This document shows positions 1 through 8,613 of a DNA stretch of 64,000 nt, piece by piece. Position numbers and translations under genes: made by a program. Source of the DNA: Mycolicibacterium duvalii (lineage in GTDB: Bacteria > Actinomycetota > Actinomycetes > Mycobacteriales > Mycobacteriaceae); contig NZ_AP022563.1 in NCBI RefSeq assembly GCF_010726645.1, positions 1,116,001 through 1,180,000 of the forward strand, given 5' to 3'. The notes below the pieces were generated by a model. The model did no database searches. It had not been told where the DNA came from and was given only the letters and a program-made list of their open reading frames with translations. The number at the start of each line of letters is the position of its first letter. The stretch's first letter is position 1.

Positions 1-834
1 TGGGACCCGGCTGCGACGTGTGAGCTGCTCCTGGAGTCGGCTGCGACGTGGTACGGGGGGCCGGACAGGCTCCTCGACAGGCTGCTTGACGAGGCCGTCG
101 CACGCGGCGCCGCGGTGCCGTTGCGGGCGGTCTACCTCGGCGGCACGATGTTGGACCGGCGCATCGTCGAGCGGATCGAGGACGAGTTCGGGATCATCGT
201 GATGCGGGCCTACGGCTCGTCGGAAGTGCCGGTCAGCACGTCAGGACAACGAGGGGAATCGCGTGCGGTCCGGCATGCCGATGACGGGGTCGCGCTGGCT
301 GATGTCGAGGTGAAGGTCGGCTCCACCGAGGAGCCGACCGAGTGCTGTCTGCGCGGCCCGCACACCTTTCTCGGGTACACCCGCGGCGAGGGTGACGACC
401 CGGCGTTCGACGGGAACTGGTTCCGCACCGGGGACGTCGCCGAGATCACCGACGGGCGCGTCCGTATCGTCGGCCGGATCAAGGACATCGTGATCCGCAA
501 CGGCTTGAAGATCCCGACGGCGGAGGTCGAAGAGGCCGTGGTGCGGATTGCCGGCGTCAAGGAGTGCGCGGCGTATTCGGTCGCCGACGCCGTCACCGGC
601 GAGCGGTTGGCCGTGGCGGTACTACTGGACAGAGACACCGAACTATCGCTGACCGACGTCACCGACGCGCTGCTGTCAGCGGGGCTGCCGAAGTACAAGC
701 TGCCAGAAGAACTGGTGTTCTGGGACGGGCCGTTGCCGCTCAACGCGAATGGAAAGGTGGAGCGCAACACTCTGGACCGCCGCTCGCACGGACGGCCCAG
801 GGTGCTGGCGCCTCGCTTGGTTGCCGCAACCTGA
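1..834 (+). CDS. acyl-CoA synthetase (AMP-forming), C-terminal part
   Basis: The frame is open from the first base, so the N-terminal part lies outside the window; 277 codons are visible. Family: ANL adenylating enzymes, which activate a carboxylic acid with ATP and load it onto CoA. Visible motifs in order are YGSSE (about residue 71 of the fragment), the hinge region WFRTGDV, GRIKDIVIRNGLKI of the C-terminal lid, and near the end LNANGKVERNTL with the catalytic Lys. It ends 18 bases before the convergent amidohydrolase gene. It probably serves the catabolic island to its right as a substrate-activating step; the substrate is unknown. Confidence 0.88.
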   Translation, partial: WDPAATCELLLESAATWYGGPDRLLDRLLDEAVARGAAVPLRAVYLGGTMLDRRIVERIEDEFGIIVMRAYGSSEVPVSTSGQRGESRAVRHADDGVALADVEVKVGSTEEPTECCLRGPHTFLGYTRGEGDDPAFDGNWFRTGDVAEITDGRVRIVGRIKDIVIRNGLKIPTAEVEEAVVRIAGVKECAAYSVADAVTGERLAVAVLLDRDTELSLTDVTDALLSAGLPKYKLPEELVFWDGPLPLNANGKVERNTLDRRSHGRPRVLAPRLVAAT

Positions 835-852
835 CGCTGCGGCGAACCGTCG

Positions 853-2154
853 CTACTCCTTGCCGCTGACGTTGACGGTGGCCTTGCTCATCTGGGACTG
901 CCAGTCCGACGAGCCGCCGCTGTGCTCGCGCTTCGACAGCGCCTGCACCGAAACATCGTGCCCCTCGGCCGCTTTGCGTAACGCTCCGACGGTGGCTTGC
1001 TCGCGCGTGATGTGGCTGAACGGATCCCAGTGGTACCAGCGCATCGCGTTCTCGAAGGTCATCTTGTTGATCTCGTGGTCTGGCACGTTGTTGGCCTCGA
1101 GAACCTCCGAGAGCTGTTCGGGTGCTCCCGGCCACATCGAGTCGCTGTGTGGGTAGTCGGCCTCCCAGCAGATGTTGTCGATTCCGATCTGGTGGCGAAG
1201 CTCGACTCCGACGGGGTCGGAGATGAAGCAGGTCAGGAAGTGGTCGCGGAACACCTCGGAGGGTTTCTTACCGCCGAAATCCTGGCCGGTCCAGGTCGAG
1301 TGCATCTCATAGGTGCGGTCGACACGGTCGAGGAAGTAGGGGATCCACCCCGTGCCGCCCTCGGACAGCGCGATTTTCAGGTCGGGGTAGGCCTTGATCG
1401 GGTTCGACCACAGCAGATCGGCGGCGGCCTGCACGATGTTCATCGGCTGCAGCGTGATCATCACGTCCATCGGTGCATCGGGGGCTGTGATGGCCAGGCG
1501 GCCAGACGAGCCGATGTGCACATTGAGCACGGTGTCGGTGTCGACGAGCGCGTCCCACATTGGCTTCCAATACTCCAGATCGTGGAAGCTGGGATATCCC
1601 ATCGCCGAGGGGTTCTCGGTGAATGTCAAGCTGTGGACACCGCGTGCGGCGTTGCGGCGGATCTCCTTGGCGCATTCCTCGGCGTCCCAGATGACGGGCA
1701 ACGTCATCGGGATGAAACGCGCCGGGTAGGCCCCGCACCACTCTTCGACGTGCCAGTCGTTGTAGGCCTTCACAAGCGCGAGGGAGAAGTCGCGATCTTC
1801 GGTGGCGAACAGTCGGCCGGCGAAACCCGGGAAGGACGGGAAGCACATCGACCCGAGGATGCCGCCGGCGTTCATGTCCATCACGCGCTCGTCGACCTTG
1901 TAACAGCCCGGGCGGATCTCGTCGAGCCCCTGGGGCTCCAGTCCGTACTCCTCCTTGGGGCGGCCGGCGACGGCATTCAACGCCACGTTGGGAATCACGA
2001 CATCGCGAAACTGCCAGGTGTCACTGCCGTCGTCGTTGTGCACCAACCTCGGCGCCTCGTCAAGGTACTTCTTGGGCAGGTGGTTTTTGAACATATCCGG
2101 CGGCTCGACGATGTGGTCGTCGACACTCACCAGGATCATGTCGTCTTTGTTCAT
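853..2154 (-). CDS. amidohydrolase family 2 (ACMSD-like) metal-dependent hydrolase/decarboxylase, copy 1
   Basis: A 433-residue TIM-barrel protein of the PF04909 family, whose members hydrolyse or non-oxidatively decarboxylate substrates using a divalent metal. Visible motifs: D12-x-H14 (SVDDHIVEPP), an internal metal-ligand His at about 213 (NVHIGSSG), SEGGTGWIPYFLDRVD around 264-279, and the late Asp at about 333 in CWEADYPHSDS. It is last in a minus-strand operon with the thiolase-like and DUF35 genes, 49 bases after the DUF35 gene. Two further homologues lie at 12333-13526 and 15464-16651, this one being closer in motifs to the latter. Whether it is a hydrolase or a decarboxylase cannot be told from sequence alone. 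Confidence 0.85.
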   Translation of the reverse strand: MNKDDMILVSVDDHIVEPPDMFKNHLPKKYLDEAPRLVHNDDGSDTWQFRDVVIPNVALNAVAGRPKEEYGLEPQGLDEIRPGCYKVDERVMDMNAGGILGSMCFPSFPGFAGRLFATEDRDFSLALVKAYNDWHVEEWCGAYPARFIPMTLPVIWDAEECAKEIRRNAARGVHSLTFTENPSAMGYPSFHDLEYWKPMWDALVDTDTVLNVHIGSSGRLAITAPDAPMDVMITLQPMNIVQAAADLLWSNPIKAYPDLKIALSEGGTGWIPYFLDRVDRTYEMHSTWTGQDFGGKKPSEVFRDHFLTCFISDPVGVELRHQIGIDNICWEADYPHSDSMWPGAPEQLSEVLEANNVPDHEINKMTFENAMRWYHWDPFSHITREQATVGALRKAAEGHDVSVQALSKREHSGGSSDWQSQMSKATVNVSGKE

Positions 2155-2203
2155 CAGCGTTCCTTTCGTGTTGCGGACGTGTGTATCTCGGCTGCCAACT
2201 GGG

Positions 2204-2617
2204 TCATTCGGGGCGGAAGACGGGGACGACGAAACCGTCGTCGTCGGTCCGGAAGTCGACGATCAGTGGCAGGCCGGCGCGCAAACGATCAGCGGGGCAC
2301 TGTTCGATCACGGTCATCAGTCGTGGTCCCTCGTCGAGATCGACCATGGCCACGATGTAGGGCACCTGGGCATCGAACGGAGCACCGTTCTGGTGTACGA
2401 CCGTCCAGGTGTACAGGCGGGCGCGCCCGCCGGCGGGCCGCAAGGCGACCTCGTCGCTCCAGCACAGTGGACAGAAGGGCCGGACGTACAACGACGCGCT
2501 ACCGCACGATCCGCAGTCATTGATCAACAACTGCCGGTTCTGGGTGGCAGCCCACCACTGCTCGGTATCGGGGTCCGTGGTCGGACGGTGGGGACCGGTC
2601 CACGCGCTGGCGGTCAT
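2204..2617 (-). CDS. DUF35 OB-fold/zinc-ribbon acyl-CoA-binding protein
   Basis: A 137-residue protein with the zinc ribbon CX2CX10CX2C near residues 35-52 (CGSCG ... CPLC), followed by an OB fold (LYTWTVVHQ, IVAMVDLDEGPRLMTVIE). Such proteins form obligate complexes with thiolase-like partners; in steroid side-chain degradation the ChsH2 DUF35 domain supports the aldolase Ltp2. Here the gene follows the thiolase-like gene with only 2 bases between stop and start, so the two are surely co-translated. Its inferred role is partner subunit of that enzyme. Confidence 0.86.
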   Translation of the reverse strand: MTASAWTGPHRPTTDPDTEQWWAATQNRQLLINDCGSCGSASLYVRPFCPLCWSDEVALRPAGGRARLYTWTVVHQNGAPFDAQVPYIVAMVDLDEGPRLMTVIEQCPADRLRAGLPLIVDFRTDDDGFVVPVFRPE

Positions 2618-2619
2618 CG

Positions 2620-3762
2620 CTACCTTCCCAAGATCATCGTGGCGCTGTGACTGAAGAAGCCGCCCATCGCGTGCACGCAGGCCAATTCAGCGCCATCGAC
2701 CTGTCTGGCGCCCGATTCGCCCCGCAACTGCCGCACCGCTTCGACCAGAAGAAACATGCCGCGCATACCCGGGTGGCATGAGGCCAGCCCGCCGCCGTCG
2801 GTGTTCGTGGGCAGAGCGCCGCCCGGCCGCAATGCCCCCGACTGAATGAACTTTCCACCCTCGCCCTTGGCGCAGAAGCCGAGGTCTTCCAGTGTCAGCA
2901 ACACGGTGGCGGTGAAGGAGTCGTAGAGCTGACACACGTCGATGTCGGCAGGGCGGACGCCGGCCTGGGCAAACGCACGCGGTCCCGAGATGGACGCGGC
3001 GGAGGTGGTGAAGTCGCCCCATTCGCTCATGCTGACGTGGGACGTGGCATCGGCGGCTCCGAGAACCCACACCGGGTCTTTCGCGCAGTTTCGCGCGACA
3101 CGCTCACTGGCGAGGACGATGGCACCACCACCGTCGGTCCGAAGACACACATGTTTGGCCGTGAAGGGATCGGCGAGCATTGGCGCGGCCGCGACATCGG
3201 CCACAGTGATGCGGTCACGGTCGAACGCGATGTCGTTCATGGCAGACCATTCATGTGCGGCGACCGCCACCTCGGCGAGCTGCTCGACAGTGGTGCCGTA
3301 TTCGATCATGTGCCGCCGGGCTGCCATCGCGTACTTGGCGATCAGTGTCGCTCCGTAGGGTGCCTCGAACTGCATCGCTCCACCCGTGCTCATCGCGGCC
3401 GCCGATGCCCGCTGGCGGCGCTTGACCTCCGAGCGTGCAGTCGACCCGTAGGTCAACAGAACCACCTCGGCTTGTCCCGCGGCGATCGCGTCGGCCGCGT
3501 GCCGCGCCATCACCTCCCACGATGAGCCGCCGACGTTGGTGGCGTCCACCCAGGTAGGTCTCAGGCCCAGATACTCGCTGACCTCGATCGGTGGGAGAAG
3601 GGAGCCGTGTCCGCCGAACCCGTCGATATCGTCCTTGGACAGCCCGGCGTCGGTGACCGCGCGCTGAGCGGCCTGGGCCATCAGGCCCATGGCCGTTTTG
3701 TCGGGCACGCGGCCGCACTCCGACAGACCGGCCCCCACGATCGCTACGCGGTTCGATGGCAT
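2620..3762 (-). CDS. thiolase-like protein (SCP-x/Ltp2 type), probable aldolase or thiolase subunit
   Basis: A 380-residue thiolase-fold protein. The segment where true thiolases carry the nucleophilic Cys reads NVGGSSW (76-82), with no Cys there. Tyr280 sits in QLYDSFTATVL, and the C-terminal part has ASCHPGMRG and ACVHAMGGFFSHS. These are features of lipid-transfer-protein-type thiolases such as Ltp2, which with a DUF35 partner performs retro-aldol cleavage of a beta-hydroxyacyl-CoA. The start ATG lies 5 bases after a TAACAT box on the minus strand, so the mRNA is probably leaderless. It heads the operon thiolase-DUF35-amidohydrolase. A plain ketothiolase is the alternative. Confidence 0.82.
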   Translation of the reverse strand: MPSNRVAIVGAGLSECGRVPDKTAMGLMAQAAQRAVTDAGLSKDDIDGFGGHGSLLPPIEVSEYLGLRPTWVDATNVGGSSWEVMARHAADAIAAGQAEVVLLTYGSTARSEVKRRQRASAAAMSTGGAMQFEAPYGATLIAKYAMAARRHMIEYGTTVEQLAEVAVAAHEWSAMNDIAFDRDRITVADVAAAPMLADPFTAKHVCLRTDGGGAIVLASERVARNCAKDPVWVLGAADATSHVSMSEWGDFTTSAASISGPRAFAQAGVRPADIDVCQLYDSFTATVLLTLEDLGFCAKGEGGKFIQSGALRPGGALPTNTDGGGLASCHPGMRGMFLLVEAVRQLRGESGARQVDGAELACVHAMGGFFSHSATMILGR

Positions 3763-3767
3763 ACCCC

Positions 3768-3773
3768 ATGTTA
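3768..3773 (-). promoter_or_regulatory. -10 box of the thiolase-DUF35-amidohydrolase operon
   Basis: Read on the minus strand this is TAACAT, matching the mycobacterial TANNNT -10, five bases before the ATG at 3762. The spacing implies leaderless transcription. Confidence 0.45.
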
Positions 3774-3803
3774 ATCACATCGGTAACGACGTTTACGACA
3801 GAG

Positions 3804-3819
3804 TGGAATGAGCGTTCTC
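3804..3819. promoter_or_regulatory. candidate TetR operator, site A
   Basis: Reads TGGAAT-GAGC-GTTCTC: a perfect right half and a 4-of-6 left half of the GAGAAY-N4-RTTCTC palindrome seen elsewhere in the island. It lies between two divergent transcription units, just upstream of the aldolase -10 at 3827-3832. It overlaps a second inverted repeat, GAATGAG-N4-CTCATTC (3806-3823). Confidence 0.5.
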
Positions 3820-3826
3820 ATTCGGC

Positions 3827-3832
3827 TACCGT
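3827..3832 (+). promoter_or_regulatory. -10 box for the aldolase operon (leaderless)
   Basis: TACCGT, six bases before the GTG start at 3839. This spacing puts the transcription start on or next to the start codon. Confidence 0.5.
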
Positions 3833-3838
3833 GGGTGG

Positions 3839-4627
3839 GTGCCAGGTTCAATGCGGGACGCGCTTCGCGGCGACGCGCTGGTGCTGTGCCTGGCGCTGAT
3901 GAACTCGCGTACACCCGACGTACCCGCCATCGCCGCTGCGGCCGGATACGATGCGATCTACGTCGACCTCGAGCACACCTCCACCTCGCTGGAGACGGCG
4001 GCGATGTTGTGCGCCGGCGCGATCGGGTCCGGCATCTCGGCGCTGATCCGGGTGCCGTCGCACGATCGCAGTCTAATCGCCCGCGCTCTGGACTGCGGTG
4101 CGTCTGGAGTCATTGTGCCCCATGTCAATTCAGCAGATGAGGCGCAGAGTATCGTCGATGCTGCCCGCTTCCCGCCAGTCGGGCACCGTTCCATTTCGGG
4201 CCCCAACGCTCTCAGCGGATTCGGCGCCCGCACTGCTGTCGAACTGACCGAGATCCTCGAGAGACGCACGGTCGTCGCTGTCATGGTCGAGACCCCGGAA
4301 GCGGTGCGCGACATCGAGGCCATCGCGGCCGTCGCAGGCGTCGACATGGTACTCGTCGGAGTCAGCGATCTGACCGCCGAGATGGGAATCCACGGACACT
4401 ATGAGAATGAGCGTTTCCGCGATGCAGTAGACTCTGTGGCAGCGGCATGTCGTGCTCACGGCGTCGCGCTCGGCGTGGCAGGGATCAAGTCCCTGGACCT
4501 GCTGAAATGGCTCGTCGGCCTCGGTCTGCGGTTCATCTCGGCGGGGACCGATGTCGGAATGATGACGGAAGCGGCCACGGAAAGAGCGTTAACGCTTCGG
4601 AGACTCGACGGCTCCGCGACGACATGA
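3839..4627 (+). CDS. HpcH/HpaI family aldolase/lyase
   Basis: A 262-residue class II pyruvate-type aldolase or citrate-lyase-like protein. Visible are YVDLEHT (41-47) with the catalytic-type His, R71 in LIRVPSH, and the metal ligands E151 (MVETPEA) and D177 (GVSDLTAEMG). Family members cleave or join hydroxy-acids to pyruvate or related oxo-acids. The GTG start is supported by a TANNNT box six bases upstream. It heads a plus-strand run with the dioxygenase, the 2-hydroxyacid dehydrogenase and enoyl-CoA hydratase, and shares its promoter region and operator site A with the divergent thiolase operon. The natural substrate is unknown. Confidence 0.86.
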   Translation: MPGSMRDALRGDALVLCLALMNSRTPDVPAIAAAAGYDAIYVDLEHTSTSLETAAMLCAGAIGSGISALIRVPSHDRSLIARALDCGASGVIVPHVNSADEAQSIVDAARFPPVGHRSISGPNALSGFGARTAVELTEILERRTVVAVMVETPEAVRDIEAIAAVAGVDMVLVGVSDLTAEMGIHGHYENERFRDAVDSVAAACRAHGVALGVAGIKSLDLLKWLVGLGLRFISAGTDVGMMTEAATERALTLRRLDGSATT

Positions 4628-4686
4628 CCAGACCTGCTGACCGAGATTTCTGACCGAAACGAAGTTCCGCCGACACAGGAGGACGG

Positions 4687-5802
4687 ATGCCCACCGCGAT
4701 CTACACCGAACACGTGACCGACGCGATGTCATGGACCGGAGCTGATTTCACCAGCAAGGAGGATTTCGCCTTCGATCTGTCTTCGCGCAACGTTGCAGCG
4801 CTGGAGTCGATCCTGGCCAAGACGGCGAAGAAGGATCGCGACGACATCACGCTTGACGACGTGCACCATCCGGATCTGGACGACGATCTGGCTCGGCTCT
4901 ACCAGGACCTGATGTTCGGCAAAGGGTTGGCGTGTGTGCGCGGTTTCCCGGTCGAGCAGCATTCAATCGAAGACCTGGAGCGCATCTACTGGGCGTTCTG
5001 CTGGCACCTCGGCTACCCGGTGTCGAACAACTCGTTCGGACATCGCCTGGTACGGGTGCAAGAGGAGATCCTGCCCAACGGTGTGCAGCCCGCACGCGGT
5101 ACCAAGTCCCGTGCTGAACTCGCGATGCACAACGATGCCGCCGACATCTTGTCGCTGCTGTGCGTCTACCCGGCCTTCGAGGGTGGCGAGAGCCAGTTCG
5201 CCAGCGGACCCGCTGCCCACAACCGGATTCTGGCCGAGCGGCCCGACTTGCTCGAAGTTCTCTATCAGGGGTTCCCGCACCACCGCCGCAGCGAACAACC
5301 CGACGATCAGCCGGATGTCACTCCCTACGACGTGCCGGTGTTCTCGCAGATCGACGGACGCATCTGCATCAACTTCACCTACAGCAGCATCCTGCCGGCC
5401 ATGAAGACCCTCGGTCGCGAATTCACTCCGATCCAGGAAGAGGCGATCGAGCTGCTGCGCACCATCCTGGTCGAGCAGCAGGTCGAGTTCCGGCTGGAAT
5501 CCGGTGAGGCGGCCGTGGCCAACAACTTTGCGATGTGCCACTCCCGGTCAGATTTCGTCAGCAGCAATGATCCGAAGAAGGCACGTTGCTTCCTGCGCGC
5601 GTGGATGGAAGTGCCCCGCGAAGACCGCCGGTTACCGTTGGGCCGGGAGTACTTCCACATGGAGAACAAGGATCTACGGCTCGGCTATGACGTCGTCCCC
5701 GGCCGGGACGGCGCCATCGCGCGCAACGACTACAAAAACGTCGATGCAGAGCTCGCCGACATGTTCAAGGCCGCCCAGGCGAAACCCAAGCCGAAAAGCT
5801 GA
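4687..5802 (+). CDS. TauD/TfdA-type Fe(II)/2-oxoglutarate dioxygenase
   Basis: A 371-residue protein with the facial-triad pattern H148-x-D150 (AMHNDAADI) and the distal His285 (FAMCHSRSDF), followed by the basic RCFLRAWM segment that in this family binds the 2-oxoglutarate carboxylate. Members hydroxylate unactivated carbons, often removing a leaving group. An AGGAGG ribosome site lies just before the ATG. It follows the aldolase by 59 bases, and its last base is the first of the next gene's ATG. In this setting it probably introduces a hydroxyl into the unknown substrate or an intermediate. Confidence 0.85.
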   Translation: MPTAIYTEHVTDAMSWTGADFTSKEDFAFDLSSRNVAALESILAKTAKKDRDDITLDDVHHPDLDDDLARLYQDLMFGKGLACVRGFPVEQHSIEDLERIYWAFCWHLGYPVSNNSFGHRLVRVQEEILPNGVQPARGTKSRAELAMHNDAADILSLLCVYPAFEGGESQFASGPAAHNRILAERPDLLEVLYQGFPHHRRSEQPDDQPDVTPYDVPVFSQIDGRICINFTYSSILPAMKTLGREFTPIQEEAIELLRTILVEQQVEFRLESGEAAVANNFAMCHSRSDFVSSNDPKKARCFLRAWMEVPREDRRLPLGREYFHMENKDLRLGYDVVPGRDGAIARNDYKNVDAELADMFKAAQAKPKPKS

Positions 5803-6893
5803 TGAGCACGCGCCAGCGCCCGCGGTTGGTCTACGAGCGGTGGACCGACCCTGTGGCCGGAGACATCCTCGAGCTCTCCGACATCGAGGTCGTGAAGCTG
5901 GACCTGAGTATGCCCGAGGAACGGGGCTGGGCCGCACTGGAGTCCGCGCACGGCTACCAGGTGGCCACTCGCACCGACGTCGCGGGAATCGAAGCCGGAG
6001 CGCAGTGGCTGGCCGGGCCGGAGTTGATCAAGCGCTGCGAGAATCTCCTCGCGGTGTGCTCCGCGGGAGCGGGCTACGACGTGATCGACGTCGAGGCGTG
6101 CACCCGTGCCGGAATTGCGGTGTGCAACAACTCGGGCCCCGGCGCCGAGGCCGTCGCCGAGCATGCGCTGGGCTTCATGCTCGACCTGGCGAAGAAGATC
6201 ACCGTCGCCGACCGGGCACTGCGCAGCGGTCCGCTCGGCGACCGCCTGCGACTGCAGGGCAGCCAGCTCTTCGGCAAGACTCTCGGCGTTGTCGGGCTCG
6301 GCGCCATCGGCGGCCGTTTGGTCGAGCTGTGTGCTCCGTTCGGCATGGAGGTGCTGGTCTTCGACCCGTATCTCGACGACGTGTCTGCAGACGCCCGCGG
6401 GGTCCGCCGCGTCACGCTGACCGAGCTTGTCGAGCGTTCCGACTTCGTGCAGGTGACCTGCCCGCTGACCGCCGAGACGCAAGGACTCATCGGGGCAGAG
6501 CAGTTCGCCGCGATGAAGTCGACTGCGTTCTTCATCACGACAGCTCGCGGACCGGTTCACGACGAGGACGCGCTACTTCAGGCCCTGGAGACCGGCTCGA
6601 TCGCAGGTGCCGGCCTGGATGTCTTTCACGAGGAGCCACCTCGGCAGGACAACCCCTTGCTTCGACTCGAGAACGTCGTGGCGACGCCACACACCGCGGG
6701 TATCACCGTGGAGGCCGCGCGGGACATCGCCGTCGCGACGGCGAACCAATGGCAGACCCTGTTTGCGGGTTTTCGTCCCCCGCGGCTCTTGAACCCGGAC
6801 GTGTGGCCGCGCTACTGCGACAGATTCCAAGACATTCTGGGTGTTCGTCCGACGACATCCAGCCACGAGGACTTGACAGAGGTGCACACATGA
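5802..6893 (+). CDS. D-isomer-specific 2-hydroxyacid dehydrogenase, NAD-binding
   Basis: A 363-residue dehydrogenase that interconverts a 2-hydroxy-acid and a 2-oxo-acid with NAD(P). The Rossmann fingerprint GLGAIGGR is at 165-172, and the catalytic triad is visible as R249 (TTARGP), E278 (HEEPP) and H297 (ATPHTAG). Its start overlaps the stop of the dioxygenase gene, so the two are translationally coupled. A dioxygenase product bearing a hydroxyl alpha to a carboxylate would be a natural substrate, which is inference. It is somewhat longer than typical family members, mostly at the C terminus. Confidence 0.88.
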   Translation: MSTRQRPRLVYERWTDPVAGDILELSDIEVVKLDLSMPEERGWAALESAHGYQVATRTDVAGIEAGAQWLAGPELIKRCENLLAVCSAGAGYDVIDVEACTRAGIAVCNNSGPGAEAVAEHALGFMLDLAKKITVADRALRSGPLGDRLRLQGSQLFGKTLGVVGLGAIGGRLVELCAPFGMEVLVFDPYLDDVSADARGVRRVTLTELVERSDFVQVTCPLTAETQGLIGAEQFAAMKSTAFFITTARGPVHDEDALLQALETGSIAGAGLDVFHEEPPRQDNPLLRLENVVATPHTAGITVEAARDIAVATANQWQTLFAGFRPPRLLNPDVWPRYCDRFQDILGVRPTTSSHEDLTEVHT

Positions 6894-6912
6894 GTGGTAG
6901 GGGCGAAGTGTA

Positions 6913-7734
6913 GTGGACTACGAAACCATCGAGTTCGAGGTTCGCGGACACACTGCGTGCGTGACCCTCAACAGGCCCGAGGTGCTGAATGCGATCAACG
7001 ACGAGATGATCGCCGAGCTCGCCGAGGTGTATGCCGAAATCGAACGCTCCCAAGCGATCTGGACCATCATAATTACCGGAGCGGGCCGCGCGCTGTGCGT
7101 GGGCGCGGACGTCAACAAAGCCGCCGACCACGACATGGAGAACGTGCCCGGCATCGACAATCAGGGCGAACCGATACTGAGTTCTCTGCGGCAGTGGGAC
7201 GCGCCGCAGGAGGCCACCCCGCCGTGGCTGCAGATGACCAAACCGATCATCTGCGCGGTCAACGGAATCGCCTGCGGCGCTGGTATGGATCTGGTCACCA
7301 CCGCCGACATCACCGTGGCTTCGGAACGCGCCTCGTTGATGGACCCGCATGTCAGCATCGGCGTCACCTCGGGCCGCGAGGCAGTCAGGCTGGCCAGGAT
7401 CCTGCCACTGCCTGTGGCGATGCGCCTGGTGCTGATGGGCAAGCACGAGCGACTCGACGCTCAGCGTGCATACGACCTCGGGGTCTTCACCGAAGTCGTC
7501 GCCCACGAGTCGCTGATGGACCGCGCGTGGGAGATAGCCGAGGTGATCAACTCGAACGCCCCGCTCGCGGTGCGCGGTTCGCGAATGGCCGTTCGCAAGG
7601 GCCTCACGCTTCCCATCTACGAAGCCGAACTACTCGCCGAGAACTACCGCATGAAGGTGGCGCTCACCAAGGATGCGCTCGAGGGTCCGCGGGCTTTTCT
7701 GGAGAAGCGTGCGCCGGACTGGCGGGCGCTCTAG
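6913..7734 (+). CDS. enoyl-CoA hydratase/isomerase family protein, copy 1
   Basis: A 273-residue crotonase-fold protein. It shows both oxyanion-hole segments: GAGRALCVGADVNK near residue 57 and VNGIACGAGMDLVTTADI near 116. The GTG at 6913 is used because it immediately follows the in-frame stop and precedes the conserved IEFEVRGHTACVTLNRPEVLNA start. Crotonases hydrate, isomerise or cleave acyl-CoA thioesters. It is last in the plus-strand run beginning at 3839 and 19 bases after the dehydrogenase gene. Its exact reaction cannot be assigned. Confidence 0.86.
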   Translation: MDYETIEFEVRGHTACVTLNRPEVLNAINDEMIAELAEVYAEIERSQAIWTIIITGAGRALCVGADVNKAADHDMENVPGIDNQGEPILSSLRQWDAPQEATPPWLQMTKPIICAVNGIACGAGMDLVTTADITVASERASLMDPHVSIGVTSGREAVRLARILPLPVAMRLVLMGKHERLDAQRAYDLGVFTEVVAHESLMDRAWEIAEVINSNAPLAVRGSRMAVRKGLTLPIYEAELLAENYRMKVALTKDALEGPRAFLEKRAPDWRAL

Positions 7735-7804
7735 CTTCTCGCCCGGCTCTGCACGACGCGGAAAGCGGTAATCGCCGAAACGGCAATCAACATGCGCGTG
7801 TAGG

Positions 7805-7820
7805 TAGATCGCGCGTTCTC
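7805..7820. promoter_or_regulatory. candidate TetR operator, site B
   Basis: TAGATC-GCGC-GTTCTC: a perfect right half and a 4-of-6 left half of the island operator GAGAAY-N4-RTTCTC. It is 29-44 bases upstream of the TetR gene, as expected for autoregulation. A further TATTCT half-site and possible -10 lies at 7833-7838. Confidence 0.42.
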
Positions 7821-7848
7821 GCCAGTAGAGAGTATTCTTATCCGCACT

Positions 7849-8613
7849 ATGACTGCGAAGAAGAATCCGGCCGACGATCTGGAGATCGTCGATGCTGAAT
7901 TGGAGATGCCCACGTCCTGGCAGGAACGGACGATCGAACGCCGCTTGAGTTCGGCCAGGGCGCGCGCGCTGGCTCGCAGCTCACGATTCCTGGCCACTGC
8001 CCTCGAACTCGTCGAGGAGTCGGGCCGCGCCGATTTCACCATCCAGACCCTCATCGACAGGTCGAACCTCAGCCTGCGAGCGTTCTATCAGCACTTCGCC
8101 GGGAAGGACGAACTGCTGCTCGCCCTTTACGAGAATGTGACGAGCCAGTTCACCGAGAACATCCGCCAAGAGGTGGCCGCGGCCGACGGGCCCATGGAGC
8201 AACTCGAGGCATTCTGCCGAGGGGTGTTGTCCCGGGCGGAATCGTCTGAAGCTGTCGGCGGTCGCGTCATGACGATCTACAACCTGAGCCTGGAGATCGA
8301 GCGACCTGACGACTTCGCCAAAGTGTGGGAACCCCACCTTCGGCTGATGACAAAGATTCTCACCGCGTGCGCTCGCGACGGCCTGGTTCGCGATGACCTC
8401 ACCCCGGCCCAGTTGACCACCCTGCTCAACACCACGCTGACCGCGCTGGCCCAGATCGGTGTGTTCCACCTCGGTGGTAAGAGCACGAAGCTCACCGAAG
8501 ACCAGTTGTGGGCGTGGTGCAAGCAGGCGGTGAGTCCCCCGGCAACCGCGTCGGCGTCAAAGGCAACTGCTCGCCGGACAACTGCCAGGCGATCCAAGAA
8601 GTTAACGGGGTAG
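7849..8613 (+). CDS. TetR family transcriptional regulator, candidate master regulator of the catabolic island
   Basis: A 254-residue regulator with the N-terminal helix-turn-helix at about 62-84 (DFTIQTLIDRSNLSLRAFYQ, then HFAGKDELL), preceded by an unusual 40-residue acidic then basic extension. It ends in a Lys/Arg-rich tail. The C-terminal domain should bind a ligand, plausibly a pathway CoA ester. It is the only regulator in the first 18 kb. Its own upstream region carries the operator half-sites found in front of the other island operons, so it is the natural candidate to bind them. The last 12 bases overlap the convergent acyl-CoA dehydrogenase gene. Confidence 0.87.
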   Translation: MTAKKNPADDLEIVDAELEMPTSWQERTIERRLSSARARALARSSRFLATALELVEESGRADFTIQTLIDRSNLSLRAFYQHFAGKDELLLALYENVTSQFTENIRQEVAAADGPMEQLEAFCRGVLSRAESSEAVGGRVMTIYNLSLEIERPDDFAKVWEPHLRLMTKILTACARDGLVRDDLTPAQLTTLLNTTLTALAQIGVFHLGGKSTKLTEDQLWAWCKQAVSPPATASASKATARRTTARRSKKLTG

